Positions 1-11,320 of a stretch of 64,000 nt of DNA are shown one piece after another. The position numbers and the translations under genes were made by a program. How positions within the stretch are numbered: position 1 is the first letter of the stretch; the number at the start of each line of letters is the position of its first letter. Source of the stretch: Streptomyces sp. NBC_01788 (GTDB taxonomy: Bacteria; Actinomycetota; Actinomycetes; Streptomycetales; Streptomycetaceae); assembly GCF_035917575.1 (NCBI RefSeq), contig NZ_CP109090.1:1736001-1800000 (forward strand), given 5' to 3'. The notes under the pieces are model-generated. The model ran no database searches and was not told where the DNA came from. It saw only the letters and a list, made by a program, of their open reading frames with translations.

Positions 1-1
1 G

Positions 2-124
2 CTGACAGCGCAGAGCGCGGACATCGACACCGTCTCGGGGGCGACGTACACCAGTGACGGATACCGCCGCTCGCTCCAGTCCGCGCTGGACACGGCCGGG
101 CGCCGAACCTCGTCCGGACGCTGA
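2..124 (+). CDS. FMN-binding domain protein, C-terminal fragment (5' end outside window)
   Basis: Only the last 40 codons are present, ending in TGA at 122-124. They contain the FMN_bind motif D-T-V-S-G-A-T, in which the final Thr (codon 44-46) is the residue that ApbE enzymes flavinylate in this family. The rest resembles the end of each FMN-binding unit in the gene at 1654-2514. It lies just upstream of a ferric-reductase-like flavoprotein and an ApbE gene on the same strand, so it is probably another electron carrier of that cluster. Its N-terminus and any signal peptide cannot be seen. Confidence 0.8.
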   Translation: MTAQSADIDTVSGATYTSDGYRRSLQSALDTAGRRTSSGR

Positions 125-197
125 ACGCGGGGCCGTCGTGGCACGTATTCCAGGGCCAAGGGACCATGCCCCCCTTGATTCCGTCCACGGAGGAACC

Positions 198-1580
198 GTG
201 ACCACCACGCTCGCAGGCGGCCGCGCCGCCCGGCGCCAGACGATGCGCCGCATCCGGCCGCGCCGCTCCCCCGCCGTCCTGCTGCTGGCCGCCGTCTGGG
301 CGGGCGCGGCCGGCGTCATCTGGCTGTGGTGGACGAACACCCCGTCCATCGACGGCACCGCCGGGAGGGTACTGAACGCGGGCCGGATCACCGGCCTGCT
401 CGCCGGTTACCTGATGGCGCTGGTCGTGCTCCAGATGGCGCGGGTGCCCGCCCTGGAGCGGCGGGTGGGCTCCGACCGGGTCGCGCGCTGGCACGCCATG
501 ACCGGCCGGTACACGCTCTGCCTGGTCCTCGCGCACGTCTTCCTCACCATGTGGGGCTACGCGCTGCTCGGCGGCAAGTCGCTCGGCGACATCGTGGGGC
601 AGACCGTGGAGTCCGTGGAGCAGTTGCCCGACATGGGCAAGGCCGCGATCGGCACCGGTCTGCTGGTGGTCATCGGACTGGTCTCGATCGGCCCGGTGCG
701 CCGCCGGATGCCGTACGACACGTGGTACCACGTGCACCTGTTCACCTACGCCGCGGTGTTCCTGACGTTCTGGCACCAGATCACCACCGGCAACGACTTC
801 GCCGTGGAGCCGGTCGCCAGGACCTTCTGGTACGGCCTGTACGGCGTGGTGACCGCGCTGGTGCTCTGGTACCGGATCATCACCCCGATCCGGCTGAACC
901 TGCGCCACCGCATGCGGGTGGAGGCGGTGATCGAGGAGGCGCCGGGCATCGTGTCGGTGCTGATCGCCGGCCACAAGCTGCACCGGATGGGCGCGGAGGC
1001 CGGGCAGTTCTTCCGCTGGCGGTTCCTGGCGCCGGGCATGCGGTTCTCCTCCCACCCGTACTCGCTGTCTGCGGCGCCCCGCCCCGGCCTGCTGCGCATC
1101 ACCGTCAAGGCGATCGGCGACCACAGCGCCGGGCTGCGCGAACTCACCCCCGGCACCCGGGTGTGGGCGGAGGGACCGTACGGCGCGCTCACCGCTTCCC
1201 GGCGCAGCCGCGGCAAGGTGCTGCTGGTGGCGGGCGGGGTGGGCATCACGCCGATGCGGGCGCTGTTCGAGACGCTGCCCGGCGCGGCCGGCGACATCAC
1301 CCTGCTGTACCGGGCCAACAGCACCCAGGAGCTGGCCCTGTGGGGCGAGTTGGCGAAGATCGCCGACGAGCGCGGCGCCCGGCTGATGTACGCGGTGAAC
1401 AGCCCGGACGGGGAACGCCCCGACATCTCCGCCGAGTCGCTGCGCCGCAAGATCGCCGACATCGACCGCCACGACGTCTTCATGTGCGGCCCGCCCGGGT
1501 TCGCGCAGTCGGTGTACGAGGCACTGCGCGGCGCGGGAGTCCCCGCCCGCCGCATCCATCACGAGTCGTTCGAGATGTGA
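198..1580 (+). CDS. Ferric-reductase-like transmembrane flavoprotein (FAD/NAD-binding oxidoreductase)
   Basis: This is a 460-residue membrane oxidoreductase. About residues 25-210 form the ferric-reductase-like membrane domain, with paired histidines near residues 100-113 and 179-192 suited to b-type heme. The C-terminal half is a ferredoxin-NADP-reductase-type module with a flavin segment (HPYSLSAAPRP), a nucleotide-binding GGVGITPMR near 345 and MCGPPGF near 428. I infer that it passes electrons from NAD(P)H across the membrane to the FMN-binding proteins on either side of it. I chose the GTG at 198 because GGAGGA lies just upstream; the in-frame codons before it would read into the preceding gene. 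The final acceptor cannot be read from the sequence. Confidence 0.85.
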   Translation: MTTTLAGGRAARRQTMRRIRPRRSPAVLLLAAVWAGAAGVIWLWWTNTPSIDGTAGRVLNAGRITGLLAGYLMALVVLQMARVPALERRVGSDRVARWHAMTGRYTLCLVLAHVFLTMWGYALLGGKSLGDIVGQTVESVEQLPDMGKAAIGTGLLVVIGLVSIGPVRRRMPYDTWYHVHLFTYAAVFLTFWHQITTGNDFAVEPVARTFWYGLYGVVTALVLWYRIITPIRLNLRHRMRVEAVIEEAPGIVSVLIAGHKLHRMGAEAGQFFRWRFLAPGMRFSSHPYSLSAAPRPGLLRITVKAIGDHSAGLRELTPGTRVWAEGPYGALTASRRSRGKVLLVAGGVGITPMRALFETLPGAAGDITLLYRANSTQELALWGELAKIADERGARLMYAVNSPDGERPDISAESLRRKIADIDRHDVFMCGPPGFAQSVYEALRGAGVPARRIHHESFEM

Positions 1581-1653
1581 GCGACGGGCCCGCGGAACGT
1601 CCGCGGACACCACAGGACTTACGGGACTCACGGAATTCAGGAGCTCATCGGCG

Positions 1654-2514
1654 ATGAGGAAGAGCCATCCCATCCGACGTGCCGTGCTGGCCGGCGCCGC
1701 GACCGTGTCCGGCATCGTGCTGCTGCTGTCGCTGAAGCCGGCCTCGGACCCCGCCTCCGCCTCGGCGGCCGGCGCGGCGCCGCAGCAGACCGCGGCGGCC
1801 CAGGAGGCACCGCAGGGCGGCAGCGGCGCGCAGCGGACGGGCACGCAGTCCGTCACGGGCGACGTGGCCCGGACCGAGTACGGCGACGTGCAGGTACGGC
1901 TGACCGTCAGCGACGGCAGGATCACCGCGGCGGAGGCCGTGCGGGCGCCGCAGGGCGGGGTCAGCGGCCAGAAGAGCGAACTGGCCGTGCCCAAGCTCAA
2001 CCAGGAGGCCGTGGCCGCGCAGAACGCGAACATCGACACCGTCTCCGGAGCCACGTACACCAGCGGCGGCTACAAGAAGTCGCTCCAGTCGGCACTGGAC
2101 AGGATGACGGCGAGCGGTGCGCCGTCCGGCTCGTCCTCCGGCGCGCCGTCCGGCTCGTCCTCCGGCGCGCCGTCCGGTTCCTCGTCCGGTGCGCCGTCAG
2201 GTTCGTCCTCCTCGGGGGCCGCCGGTTCGGGAGCCGCCCAGGCCCGTACCGTCACGGGCGAGACCGCCCAGACCGATTACGGCCCGGTGCAGGTCCGGAT
2301 CACGGTCACCGACGGCAGGATCACCAAGGCCGAGGCCGTACAGGCACCGCAGGGCGGGCTCAGCGGCCAGAAGAGCGAACTGGCCGTGCCCAAGCTCAAC
2401 CAGGAGGCCGTGGCCGCGCAGAACGCGAACATCGACACCGTCTCCGGAGCCACGTACACCAGCGGCGGCTACAAGAAGTCGCTCCAGTCGGCACTGGACA
2501 AGGCCGGTGGCTGA
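1654..2514 (+). CDS. Exported tandem FMN-binding domain protein
   Basis: This 286-residue protein has an N-terminal signal or anchor segment (residues 8-28), then an Ala-rich stretch and two FMN_bind domains at about 66-150 and 200-284. A linker of four GAPSGSSS units joins them. Each domain carries D-T-V-S-G-A-T, placing the predicted FMN-threonine bonds at T134 and T267. The apbE gene overlaps its 3' end, so the modifying enzyme is probably co-translated. I infer an extracytoplasmic electron carrier served by the upstream membrane flavoprotein. The two domains are unusually alike because they share an exact 141-bp DNA repeat. Confidence 0.88.
   Translation: MRKSHPIRRAVLAGAATVSGIVLLLSLKPASDPASASAAGAAPQQTAAAQEAPQGGSGAQRTGTQSVTGDVARTEYGDVQVRLTVSDGRITAAEAVRAPQGGVSGQKSELAVPKLNQEAVAAQNANIDTVSGATYTSGGYKKSLQSALDRMTASGAPSGSSSGAPSGSSSGAPSGSSSGAPSGSSSSGAAGSGAAQARTVTGETAQTDYGPVQVRITVTDGRITKAEAVQAPQGGLSGQKSELAVPKLNQEAVAAQNANIDTVSGATYTSGGYKKSLQSALDKAGG
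1961..2500 (+). repeat. Perfect 141-bp direct repeat within the tandem FMN-binding gene
   Basis: Positions 1961-2101 and 2360-2500 are identical base for base. The offset is 399 bp, exactly 133 codons, so the reading frame is kept. Outside this block the two domains differ (for example GGVSG versus GGLSG and different domain starts), including at synonymous positions. The block includes both flavinylation motifs. Recent internal duplication or gene conversion between the two domains would explain it. Confidence 0.97.
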
Positions 2515-3307
2515 GGCCGCGTCCGGGCCGGCCGGGAGTCCCGCCGCGGTGCGGCACGCGGAGGAGGTCATGGGGACCGTCTTCTCCTTCGACGTGCGCG
2601 GCGGCCGGTCCGACGCGGTGGCGGCGGCACTGGACGAGGCGGTCGCCGAACTGCACCGCGCCGACGAGGTGTTCAGCACCTACCGCGACGACAGCCAGCT
2701 CTCCCGCCTGGCGCGCGGCGAGCTCACCGTCGCGGAGTGCGACCCCGACGTCGCCGAGGTGCTCGAACTGGGCGCCGAGGCCGAACGCGTCAGCGAGGGC
2801 TGGTTCAGCCTGCGCTACGAGGGCACCCTGGATCCGACCGGGATCGTCAAGGGCTGGGCCGCCGAACGGGCCGCCCGGCGGATCGCGGCGGCGGGGGTGA
2901 GCGGGGTCAGCGTCAACGGCGGCGGGGACGTGCAGTTGCTCGGCTCGCCCAAGGCGAACCGGCCGTGGCGCGTGGGTGTCTCGGACCCGCTGCGCCCCGG
3001 CGGACTCGCGGCGGTGGTCTCCGCCGCGGGCACCAGCGAGCTGGCGGTGGCGACATCGGGCACGGCCGAGCGCGGTGCGCACATCGTCGATCCGCGCACC
3101 GGCAGGTCGGCGGTCACCGACCTGGTCGCGGTCACCGTGGTCGCCCCCAGCCTGACCTGGGCGGACTGCTGGGCGACGGCCGCGTTCGCCATGGGCTCCC
3201 GCGAGGGGCTGGCCTGGCTGGAGTCGCTGCCGGACGTGGAGGCGCTGCTGATCACGGCGGGCGACGAGGTCAGGTGCACGCACGGCCTCGCCGCCCGTCT
3301 CGGCTGA
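2507..3307 (+). CDS. apbE: FAD:protein FMN transferase (ApbE family)
   Basis: ApbE enzymes take FMN from FAD and attach it to a Thr or Ser in S-G-A-T motifs of exported proteins. Family landmarks are MGTVFSFDVR near residue 23, DPTGIVKGWAAERAA near 109, VNGGGDVQLLG near 140 and ATSGTAERGAHIVDPRTGR near 184, where the metal and flavin sites lie. The GTG at 2507 overlaps the upstream stop codon, giving 266 residues, a short member of the family. No signal peptide or lipobox is visible, so it may be cytoplasmic or depend on another start. The likely substrates are its two FMN-binding neighbours. Confidence 0.9.
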   Translation: MAEAASGPAGSPAAVRHAEEVMGTVFSFDVRGGRSDAVAAALDEAVAELHRADEVFSTYRDDSQLSRLARGELTVAECDPDVAEVLELGAEAERVSEGWFSLRYEGTLDPTGIVKGWAAERAARRIAAAGVSGVSVNGGGDVQLLGSPKANRPWRVGVSDPLRPGGLAAVVSAAGTSELAVATSGTAERGAHIVDPRTGRSAVTDLVAVTVVAPSLTWADCWATAAFAMGSREGLAWLESLPDVEALLITAGDEVRCTHGLAARLG

Positions 3308-3331
3308 GGACCGGCAGGACCCGCGCCGGGC

Positions 3332-3871
3332 TCACTGACCGTTCTGGGCCAGCCTCAGCAGGTGGTCCGCCAGCGCCTGTCCCCCAGTGGGGTCCCGGCT
3401 GATCAGCAGCAGCGTGTCGTCGCCGGCGATGGTCCCCAGGATGTCGTGCAGCTCGGCCTGGTCGATGGCCGAGGCGAGGAACTGCGCCGCACCCGGAGGC
3501 GTGCGCAGGACCACGAGGTTCGCGGAGGCCTCCGCGGAGATCAGCAGCTCCTGCGAGAGCCGCCGCATCCGCTCCTCCTTCACCGACTCCCCCAGCGGTG
3601 CGCGCGGAGTGCGGAAACCGCCTTCGCTGGGCACCGCGTAGATGAGGTCGCCGTCGGTGTTGCGGATCTTCACGGCGTTCAGCTCGTCCAGGTCGCGGGA
3701 GAGCGTCGCCTGGGTGACGCTCAGTCCGTCGTCGGCCAGCAGCTTCGCCAACTGGCTCTGCGAGCGCACCGGTTGCCGGTTGAGGATGTCCACGATCCGG
3801 CGGTGGCGTGCGGTGCGGGTCTGCGGCACCGCCGGCCCGGCCTCGGTCTGACCGTTCTGCGCCTGACTCAT
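3332..3871 (-). CDS. argR: Arginine repressor ArgR
   Basis: This 179-residue ArgR/AhrC protein is the last gene of the leftward arginine operon, 19 bp after argD. An N-terminal winged helix (about residues 22-90, with [16 protein letters not shown] as recognition region) binds ARG boxes. The C-terminal domain (about 105-176), ending in [12 protein letters not shown], forms the hexamer and binds arginine. The ARG-box-like sequence ahead of argC is the obvious target, which would make the operon autoregulated. The N-terminus has about 18 extra residues, as is common in actinobacteria. Confidence 0.95.
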   Translation of the reverse strand: MSQAQNGQTEAGPAVPQTRTARHRRIVDILNRQPVRSQSQLAKLLADDGLSVTQATLSRDLDELNAVKIRNTDGDLIYAVPSEGGFRTPRAPLGESVKEERMRRLSQELLISAEASANLVVLRTPPGAAQFLASAIDQAELHDILGTIAGDDTLLLISRDPTGGQALADHLLRLAQNGQ

Positions 3872-3890
3872 CGTCGTCCCATTCTCCGGA

Positions 3891-5099
3891 TCATCCGTCC
3901 CCGTTTGCCACGTCCAGGACGCCGGGCAGCGCTCCGAGGAAGGCGTCCACCTCGTCGTCGCCGAGGTTCAGCGGCGGCATCAGCCGTACGACGTCGGGGG
4001 CGGGCGCGTTCACCAGGAAACCGGCCTCCTGAGCCGCCTGCTGCGCCTGGGGGGCGCGCGGCTCGGTGAGCACGATACCCAGCAGCAGGCCCGCGCCCCT
4101 GACGTGGGCGACCAGTGGGTGGCCCAGTGACTCGATCCCGTCGCGCAGCTTCTCGCTCTGCCGCTTGACGTTCTCCAGCAGTCCCTCGCCCGCGATCGTG
4201 TCCAGGACCGCGAGTCCGGCGGCGCAGGCGACCGGGTTGCCGCCGAAGGTCGTACCGTGCTGACCGGGCCGGAGCAGGTCGGCGGCACGCCCGAAGGCGA
4301 CGGTGGCGCCGAGCGGCAGCCCGCCGCCCAGGCCCTTGGCGAGCGTGACGACGTCCGGCAGGACGCCCTCGTGGGCCTGGTACTCGAACCAGTGCCCGGT
4401 GCGCCCGATGCCGGTCTGCACCTCGTCGAGGACCAGCAGCGAACCGGTGGCCGCCGTGATCGCCCTGGCCGCCTTCAGATAGCCGGGCGGGGGCACCACG
4501 ACCCCGTTCTCGCCCTGGACGGGCTCGATGACGACGAGGGCGGTCTCCTCGGTGACCGCGGCGGCCAGGGCCCGCGCGTCCCCGTAGGGCACGTGGGTGA
4601 CCTCGCCGGGCAGCGGCAGGAACGGCTCCTGCTTGCCGGGCTGGCCGGTGAGCGCGAGGGCGCCCATCGTACGGCCGTGGAAGCCGCCCTCGGTGGCGAC
4701 CATGTGCGGGCGGCCCGTCAGCCGGCCGATCTTGAAGGCGCCCTCGTTGGCCTCGGCGCCGGAGTTGCAGAAGAACACCTTGCCGTCCCGGCCGAAGAGC
4801 TGGAGCAGCCGTTCGGCCAGGGCGACGGGCGGTTCGGCGATGAACAGGTTGGAGACGTGGCCGAGGGTGGCGATCTGCCGGCCGACGGCCTCGACGACGG
4901 CGGGGTGGGCGTGGCCGAGCGCGTTGACCGCGATGCCGCCGACGAAGTCGACGTACTCCCGGCCGTCGGCGTCCCACAGCCTCGCGCCCTCGCCGCGGAC
5001 GAGGGCGAGCCGCGGGGTGCCGTAGTTGTTCATGAGCGCGCCCTGCCAGCGCGCGGCCAGTGCCTGGTTGCTCACGTCCTGGTTGCCCTCGTTGCTCAC
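3891..5099 (-). CDS. argD: Acetylornithine aminotransferase
   Basis: ArgD is a PLP-dependent class III aminotransferase that converts N-acetylglutamate semialdehyde to N-acetylornithine, using glutamate as amino donor. The 402-residue product has the typical layout, with [12 protein letters not shown] holding the PLP-contacting Asp and TLAKGLGGG holding the Schiff-base Lys. Its GTG start overlaps the argB stop as GTGA, which points to translational coupling. The N-terminus repeats VSN twice ([12 protein letters not shown]), so the second GTG is a possible alternative start. Confidence 0.95.
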   Translation of the reverse strand: MSNEGNQDVSNQALAARWQGALMNNYGTPRLALVRGEGARLWDADGREYVDFVGGIAVNALGHAHPAVVEAVGRQIATLGHVSNLFIAEPPVALAERLLQLFGRDGKVFFCNSGAEANEGAFKIGRLTGRPHMVATEGGFHGRTMGALALTGQPGKQEPFLPLPGEVTHVPYGDARALAAAVTEETALVVIEPVQGENGVVVPPPGYLKAARAITAATGSLLVLDEVQTGIGRTGHWFEYQAHEGVLPDVVTLAKGLGGGLPLGATVAFGRAADLLRPGQHGTTFGGNPVACAAGLAVLDTIAGEGLLENVKRQSEKLRDGIESLGHPLVAHVRGAGLLLGIVLTEPRAPQAQQAAQEAGFLVNAPAPDVVRLMPPLNLGDDEVDAFLGALPGVLDVANGDG

Positions 5100-6025
5100 G
5101 ACTCCCCCTGTTCGTCCGGCACGACCATCGTGCCGATGCCCTCGTCGGTGAAGATCTCCAGCAGGATCGAGTGCTGGACCCGGCCGTCGATGACGCGGGC
5201 GGTGGTCACTCCGCCGCGCACCGCGTGCAGGCAGCCCCGCATCTTCGGCACCATCCCGGAGGACAGCTCCGGCAGCAGCTTCTCCAGCTCGCTCGCGGTC
5301 AGGCGGCTGATCACCTCGTCGGAGTGCGGCCAGTCCTCGTAGAGGCCCTCGACGTCGGTGAGGACCATGAGGGTCTCGGCGCCCAGTGCCGCAGCGAGTG
5401 CCGCAGCCGCCGTATCAGCATTGACGTTGTAGACATGCCCGTCGTCCTCGGAGCGGGCGATCGAGGAGACGACCGGGATACGGCCGTCGGCGAGCAGCGC
5501 CTCGATCGCGCCGGTGTCGATACGGGTGATCTCGCCCACCCGCCCGATGTCGACCGGCTCGCCGTCGATCTCCGGGGTGTGCTTGGTGGCGGTGATGGTG
5601 TGCGCGTCCTCGCCGGTGAGGCCGACGGCGAACGGCCCGTGCTGGTTGAGCAGGCCCACGAGTTCCCGCTGCACCTGCCCGGCCAGCACCATCCGTACGA
5701 CGTCCATGGCCTCTTCAGTGGTGACCCGCAGACCCGCCTTGAATTCGCTGACGATGCCGTGCTTGTCCAGTGCCCGGCTGATCTGGGGGCCGCCGCCGTG
5801 CACGACGACGGGCCTCAGGCCGGCGTGCCGCAGGAACACGACGTCCTGGGCGAAGGCCGCCTTCAGCTCCTCGTCCACCATGGCGTTGCCGCCGAACTTG
5901 ATGACGACGGTCTTGCCGTGGTGCCGGGTCAGCCAGGGCAGCGCCTCGATGAGGATCTTGGCCTTGGGCAAGGCAGTGTGCTTACGGGTCTGGGACTTTC
6001 CCTCTTCTGAGTGATTGACCGTCAT
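5096..6025 (-). CDS. argB: Acetylglutamate kinase
   Basis: ArgB phosphorylates N-acetylglutamate, the second and usually feedback-controlled step of arginine synthesis. The amino-acid-kinase fold is clear from KFGGNAM and HGGGPQIS near the N-terminus, and from [12 protein letters not shown] and LTDVEGLY later. The frame stays open for 71 codons upstream of ATG 6025, but that stretch does not look like the family. The start at 6025 gives 309 residues and begins just before the conserved [19 protein letters not shown] region. The 163 bp separating it from argJ hold no gene. Confidence 0.94.
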   Translation of the reverse strand: MTVNHSEEGKSQTRKHTALPKAKILIEALPWLTRHHGKTVVIKFGGNAMVDEELKAAFAQDVVFLRHAGLRPVVVHGGGPQISRALDKHGIVSEFKAGLRVTTEEAMDVVRMVLAGQVQRELVGLLNQHGPFAVGLTGEDAHTITATKHTPEIDGEPVDIGRVGEITRIDTGAIEALLADGRIPVVSSIARSEDDGHVYNVNADTAAAALAAALGAETLMVLTDVEGLYEDWPHSDEVISRLTASELEKLLPELSSGMVPKMRGCLHAVRGGVTTARVIDGRVQHSILLEIFTDEGIGTMVVPDEQGES

Positions 6026-6188
6026 AACCGACTTTCGGAAAGATCTCGGATCAGCCGCCGGGCGGGCGGTGCTGGCCTGCGGAGGCGAGGTAAGACTTGT
6101 GCCGGGCACGTCCCGGGACGAGCGCTCGCCTGTGAAACAGGAACCCTCGTCGGTGACGGCGAGGACCCGCGACAACCAAGCGGGCACG

Positions 6189-8418
<2,230 letters not shown>

Positions 8419-8456
8419 GGAATCGAGGGCGGCCGTCGTACCGTGAGCGGGTGGAC

Positions 8457-8918
8457 ATGGGCGAGCGAGCGGCGCGGGGCGGGTTCCTGCCGGTGCCTGA
8501 CGTGCTGGCGTACCTGGCCGGGGCCTGGCGGGTTCGGCGGTCGGTGCGGGATCTGGCGGGCGGCGGGACCGGGGAGTTCACCGGCACGACGGTGTTCGGC
8601 GCCCTGGACGGTGGCGGGCTGCTGCACCGGGAGTCCGGCACGTTCATCTGGCAGGGGGTGGCCCGGCCCGCCGAGCGGACGCTGCGCTTCCTGCCCGGGA
8701 GCGTGCCGGGCACGGCCGACGTGCGCTTCGCGGACGGGCGGCCCTTCCACGACCTGGACCTGCGCTCCGGGCGGCACCTGGCCGGGCATCCGTGCGCGGC
8801 GGATCTCTACCGGGGCGAGTTCACCGTCCGGGACGCCGGGCACTGGCGCACGGTGTGGCGCGTGGGCGGCCCGGCGAAGGACCTGGTGCTGACGACGGAC
8901 TACGCGCGCGAGGACTGA
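8457..8918 (+). CDS. DUF6314 family protein
   Basis: This 153-residue protein has no signal peptide or membrane segment. It begins with a conserved-looking LAYLAGAWRVRR block and continues as an apparent beta-rich fold, with motifs such as TVFGALDGGGLLHRESGTF and RPFHDLDLRSG. I recall this pattern from DUF6314, whose function is unknown. It is transcribed away from argC. The start is uncertain: ATG 8457 was chosen, but GTG 8451 is also in frame and neither has a strong ribosome-binding site. Confidence 0.7.
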   Translation: MGERAARGGFLPVPDVLAYLAGAWRVRRSVRDLAGGGTGEFTGTTVFGALDGGGLLHRESGTFIWQGVARPAERTLRFLPGSVPGTADVRFADGRPFHDLDLRSGRHLAGHPCAADLYRGEFTVRDAGHWRTVWRVGGPAKDLVLTTDYARED

Positions 8919-8961
8919 GACCCCCGTTGACCCGGCGGTCCGTGCCCCGGCGGGGTGTCCG

Positions 8962-10407
8962 TCAGGGCAGCGCCTCCGCGCAGGCCGTCCGCAGGCGGCG
9001 CACGCCCTCGGCGATCTCCGCCGTGCCGCCGACCGCGGCGAAGCTCAACCGCACGTGGGCGGCCGGGGGTTCGGCACTGAAGTACGGGCGTCCGGGGGTG
9101 AGCGCGACACCCGCGCGCAGGGCGGCGGCGGTCACGGCGGCCTCGTCCGCGCCGTCGGGCAGGCGCGGCCACAGGTGGTAGCCGCCGGACGGGACGCAGG
9201 GCAGGGCGAGTTCGGGAAGGAGCTGCCGCAGCGCACCGGCCAGCGCCTCCCGGCGGCTCCTCAACTCCGCGGCGAGCGTGCGCAGATGGCGCGGCCAGGC
9301 GGGTGAGCCGACCAGTTCCAGGGCGGCCTCCTGCAACGGCCGGGGCACGAAGAACGTGTCGACGACCTGGATGGCGCGCAGCCGTTCCAGCACCGGGCCG
9401 CGCGCGATCAGCGCGCTCACCCGGAAGCTGGGCGCGGTGGCCTTGGTCAGCGAGCCGACGTGCACCACGACCCCGTCCGGGTCGTCGGCGACGAGCGGGG
9501 GCGGCAGCGTACCGGCGTCCTCGTGCGCGAGCCGCCGTACGAAGTCGTCCTCGACGACGAAGGCGCCGGCCCCGCGGGCCGTCCGCAGCACCCGCGCGCG
9601 CCGGTCGGGGGCGAGGACGGCGCCGGTGGGGTTCTGGAACAGGGGCTGGCAGACGAACACGCGGGCGCCGGTGGCCCGGAACGCGTCGGCGAGCAGTTCC
9701 GGTCTCACCCCGTCCGCGTCGACGGGCACGGGTACCGGCCGCAGCCCGGAGGACCGGGCGATGGCCAGCATGCCGGGGTAGGTGGGCGACTCGACCAGCA
9801 CCGGCGCGCCGGGCGGGGCCAGGGCGCGCAGGGCGGTGGTCAGCGCGGACTGGCCGCCCGCGGTGATCAGGACCTCGGCGGCGGTGACCGTCCCACCCGG
9901 TCCGCCGATGTCCCGCGCGAACCACTCGCGCAGTTCCGGCAGCCCCTCGAGCGGCGGCCGCCCCCACGCCCCGGGACGGCGGCCGGCCCTGGACAGCGCG
10001 GCGGCCATGGCCCGCTCGGGCTGCAACGAGGGGTGCAGATAGCCCCCGTTGAACTCGATCACGCCCGGCGGCGGGGCGGCCAGGGACACCGTGACGCCGG
10101 AGGCGTCCACCGTGCGCGGCACGAGATCGGCGGCGCCGTCCGCGCTGAGCGCGACCTCCTGCCAGGAGGTGTCCCCGGCGGGAGCGGCCGCCTCGCGCGC
10201 CGCCGCTCGGAAGGCACCGGCGCCGGGACGGGTGACCACCAGGCCCTCGGCCGCCAGTTGCGACAGAGCCCGCGAGACGGTCACCGGACTGACCCGGTAC
10301 CGCTCGACGAGGGCCCGGCTCGACGGGAGCTTTCCACCGGGTGAGTAGCGGTCCAGTTCCCGTCGCAGCCGTTCTGCGAGTTCGGCGACGCTGCTACGCT
10401 GTTGCAT
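8962..10407 (-). CDS. MocR-type transcriptional regulator (GntR HTH plus aminotransferase fold)
   Basis: This 481-residue protein joins a GntR winged helix (about residues 8-75, with SSRALVERYRVSPVTVSRAL) to a class I aminotransferase-like domain (about 100-475). The PLP lysine is in SLTKATAPSFR. MocR regulators sense PLP or an amino compound and usually control a divergent neighbour, here the EamA exporter. The ATG overlaps that of the divergent gene by two bases. A TACTCT -10-like element lies 8 nt upstream, so the mRNA may be leaderless. The effector cannot be read from the sequence. Confidence 0.88.
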   Translation of the reverse strand: MQQRSSVAELAERLRRELDRYSPGGKLPSSRALVERYRVSPVTVSRALSQLAAEGLVVTRPGAGAFRAAAREAAAPAGDTSWQEVALSADGAADLVPRTVDASGVTVSLAAPPPGVIEFNGGYLHPSLQPERAMAAALSRAGRRPGAWGRPPLEGLPELREWFARDIGGPGGTVTAAEVLITAGGQSALTTALRALAPPGAPVLVESPTYPGMLAIARSSGLRPVPVPVDADGVRPELLADAFRATGARVFVCQPLFQNPTGAVLAPDRRARVLRTARGAGAFVVEDDFVRRLAHEDAGTLPPPLVADDPDGVVVHVGSLTKATAPSFRVSALIARGPVLERLRAIQVVDTFFVPRPLQEAALELVGSPAWPRHLRTLAAELRSRREALAGALRQLLPELALPCVPSGGYHLWPRLPDGADEAAVTAAALRAGVALTPGRPYFSAEPPAAHVRLSFAAVGGTAEIAEGVRRLRTACAEALP

Positions 10408-10428
10408 GAGAGCTCAGAGTAGCGCTAC
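10393..10428. promoter_or_regulatory. Interlocked divergent promoters and dyad operator of the MocR/EamA pair
   Basis: TACGCT (10395-10400) lies 5 nt before the rightward ATG at 10406. TACTCT on the minus strand (10416-10421) lies 8 nt before the leftward ATG at 10407. A perfect 10-bp palindrome, GTAGCGCTAC, spans 10419-10428, and a related half, GCTACGCT, is at 10393-10400. The arrangement suggests that two leaderless promoters overlap and share one regulator site. Confidence 0.5.
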
Positions 10429-11320
10429 CGCAGCGACACCGATAGCGGTGGACGCCCCGGCCCAGCCGCGTGCCGGCACCCTGCAGGCGGCCCTCGGCGT
10501 GGTCGCCTTCTCCCTGACCTTCCCGGCCACCGCCTGGGGCCTCGAGGGCTTCGGACCCTGGTCCCTGGTGGCCGTGCGCAGTGTGCTCGCCGCCGTCCTC
10601 GCGGGCGGCTGCCTGCTGGCGCTGCGCGTGCCGCCGCCCGCCCGCCGGCACTGGCCCGGCCTCGCGGTCGTGGCCGCCGGAGTGGTCCTCGGCTTCCCGC
10701 TGCTCACCACGCTCGCCCTGGAGACCTCCACCACCGCGCACGCCGCCGTCGTCGTGGGCCTGCTGCCGCTCACCACGGCGCTGCTCTCCGCGCTGCGGTT
10801 CGGCATCCGCCCCTCGCGCACGTTCTGGGCGGCGGCGCTGGCGGGCGCGGCGGCCGTGGTGGCCTTCACCGTGCAGCAGAGCGGCGGCGCGCTGACCACC
10901 GCGGACGGCTACCTGTTCGGCGCCCTGCTGGTGTGCGCCGCCGGCTACACCGAGGGCGGCCGGCTGGCCCGCGTCATGCCGGGCTGGCAGGTCATCGGCT
11001 GGGCGCTGGTGCTGTGCCTGCCGCTCACCGTGCCCGTCGCCGCGCTCGCGCTGGCGCACGAGCCCGTGCGGCTGGGCGTCCACAGCGTGGCCGGGCTGCT
11101 CTGGGTGGCGGCGGGCTCGCAGTTCCTCGGGCTGGTCGTCTGGTACCGGGGCATGGCCGCCGTCGGCATCCCCAAGGCGAGCCAGTTGCAGCTCGCCCAA
11201 CCCCTGCTCACACTGGTGTGGTCGGTGCTGCTGCTCGGCGAGCACCTCACAGCGGCCGCCCCCGTGACGGCCGTCGCCGTGCTCGTCTGCATCGCCGTCA
11301 CCCAGCGGGCGCGCGGCTGA
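10406..11320 (+). CDS. EamA/DMT-superfamily transporter
   Basis: This 304-residue integral membrane protein has about ten hydrophobic segments in two EamA repeats (about residues 20-150 and 165-300), typical of drug/metabolite exporters such as RhtA or YdcZ types. The divergent MocR regulator suggests an amino-acid or vitamin-like substrate, but this is inference. I used ATG 10406, which would suit a leaderless message. GTG 10448 is an in-frame alternative with no ribosome-binding site and would shorten the N-terminus by 14 residues. Confidence 0.85.
   Translation: MRAQSSATAATPIAVDAPAQPRAGTLQAALGVVAFSLTFPATAWGLEGFGPWSLVAVRSVLAAVLAGGCLLALRVPPPARRHWPGLAVVAAGVVLGFPLLTTLALETSTTAHAAVVVGLLPLTTALLSALRFGIRPSRTFWAAALAGAAAVVAFTVQQSGGALTTADGYLFGALLVCAAGYTEGGRLARVMPGWQVIGWALVLCLPLTVPVAALALAHEPVRLGVHSVAGLLWVAAGSQFLGLVVWYRGMAAVGIPKASQLQLAQPLLTLVWSVLLLGEHLTAAAPVTAVAVLVCIAVTQRARG

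Noticed and set aside
6026..6188. N-terminal extension of ArgB through the open frame to 6238
   Set aside because: The 71 extra codons have no ArgB similarity and would run back across the argJ stop. ATG 6025 places the conserved N-terminus where the family has it.
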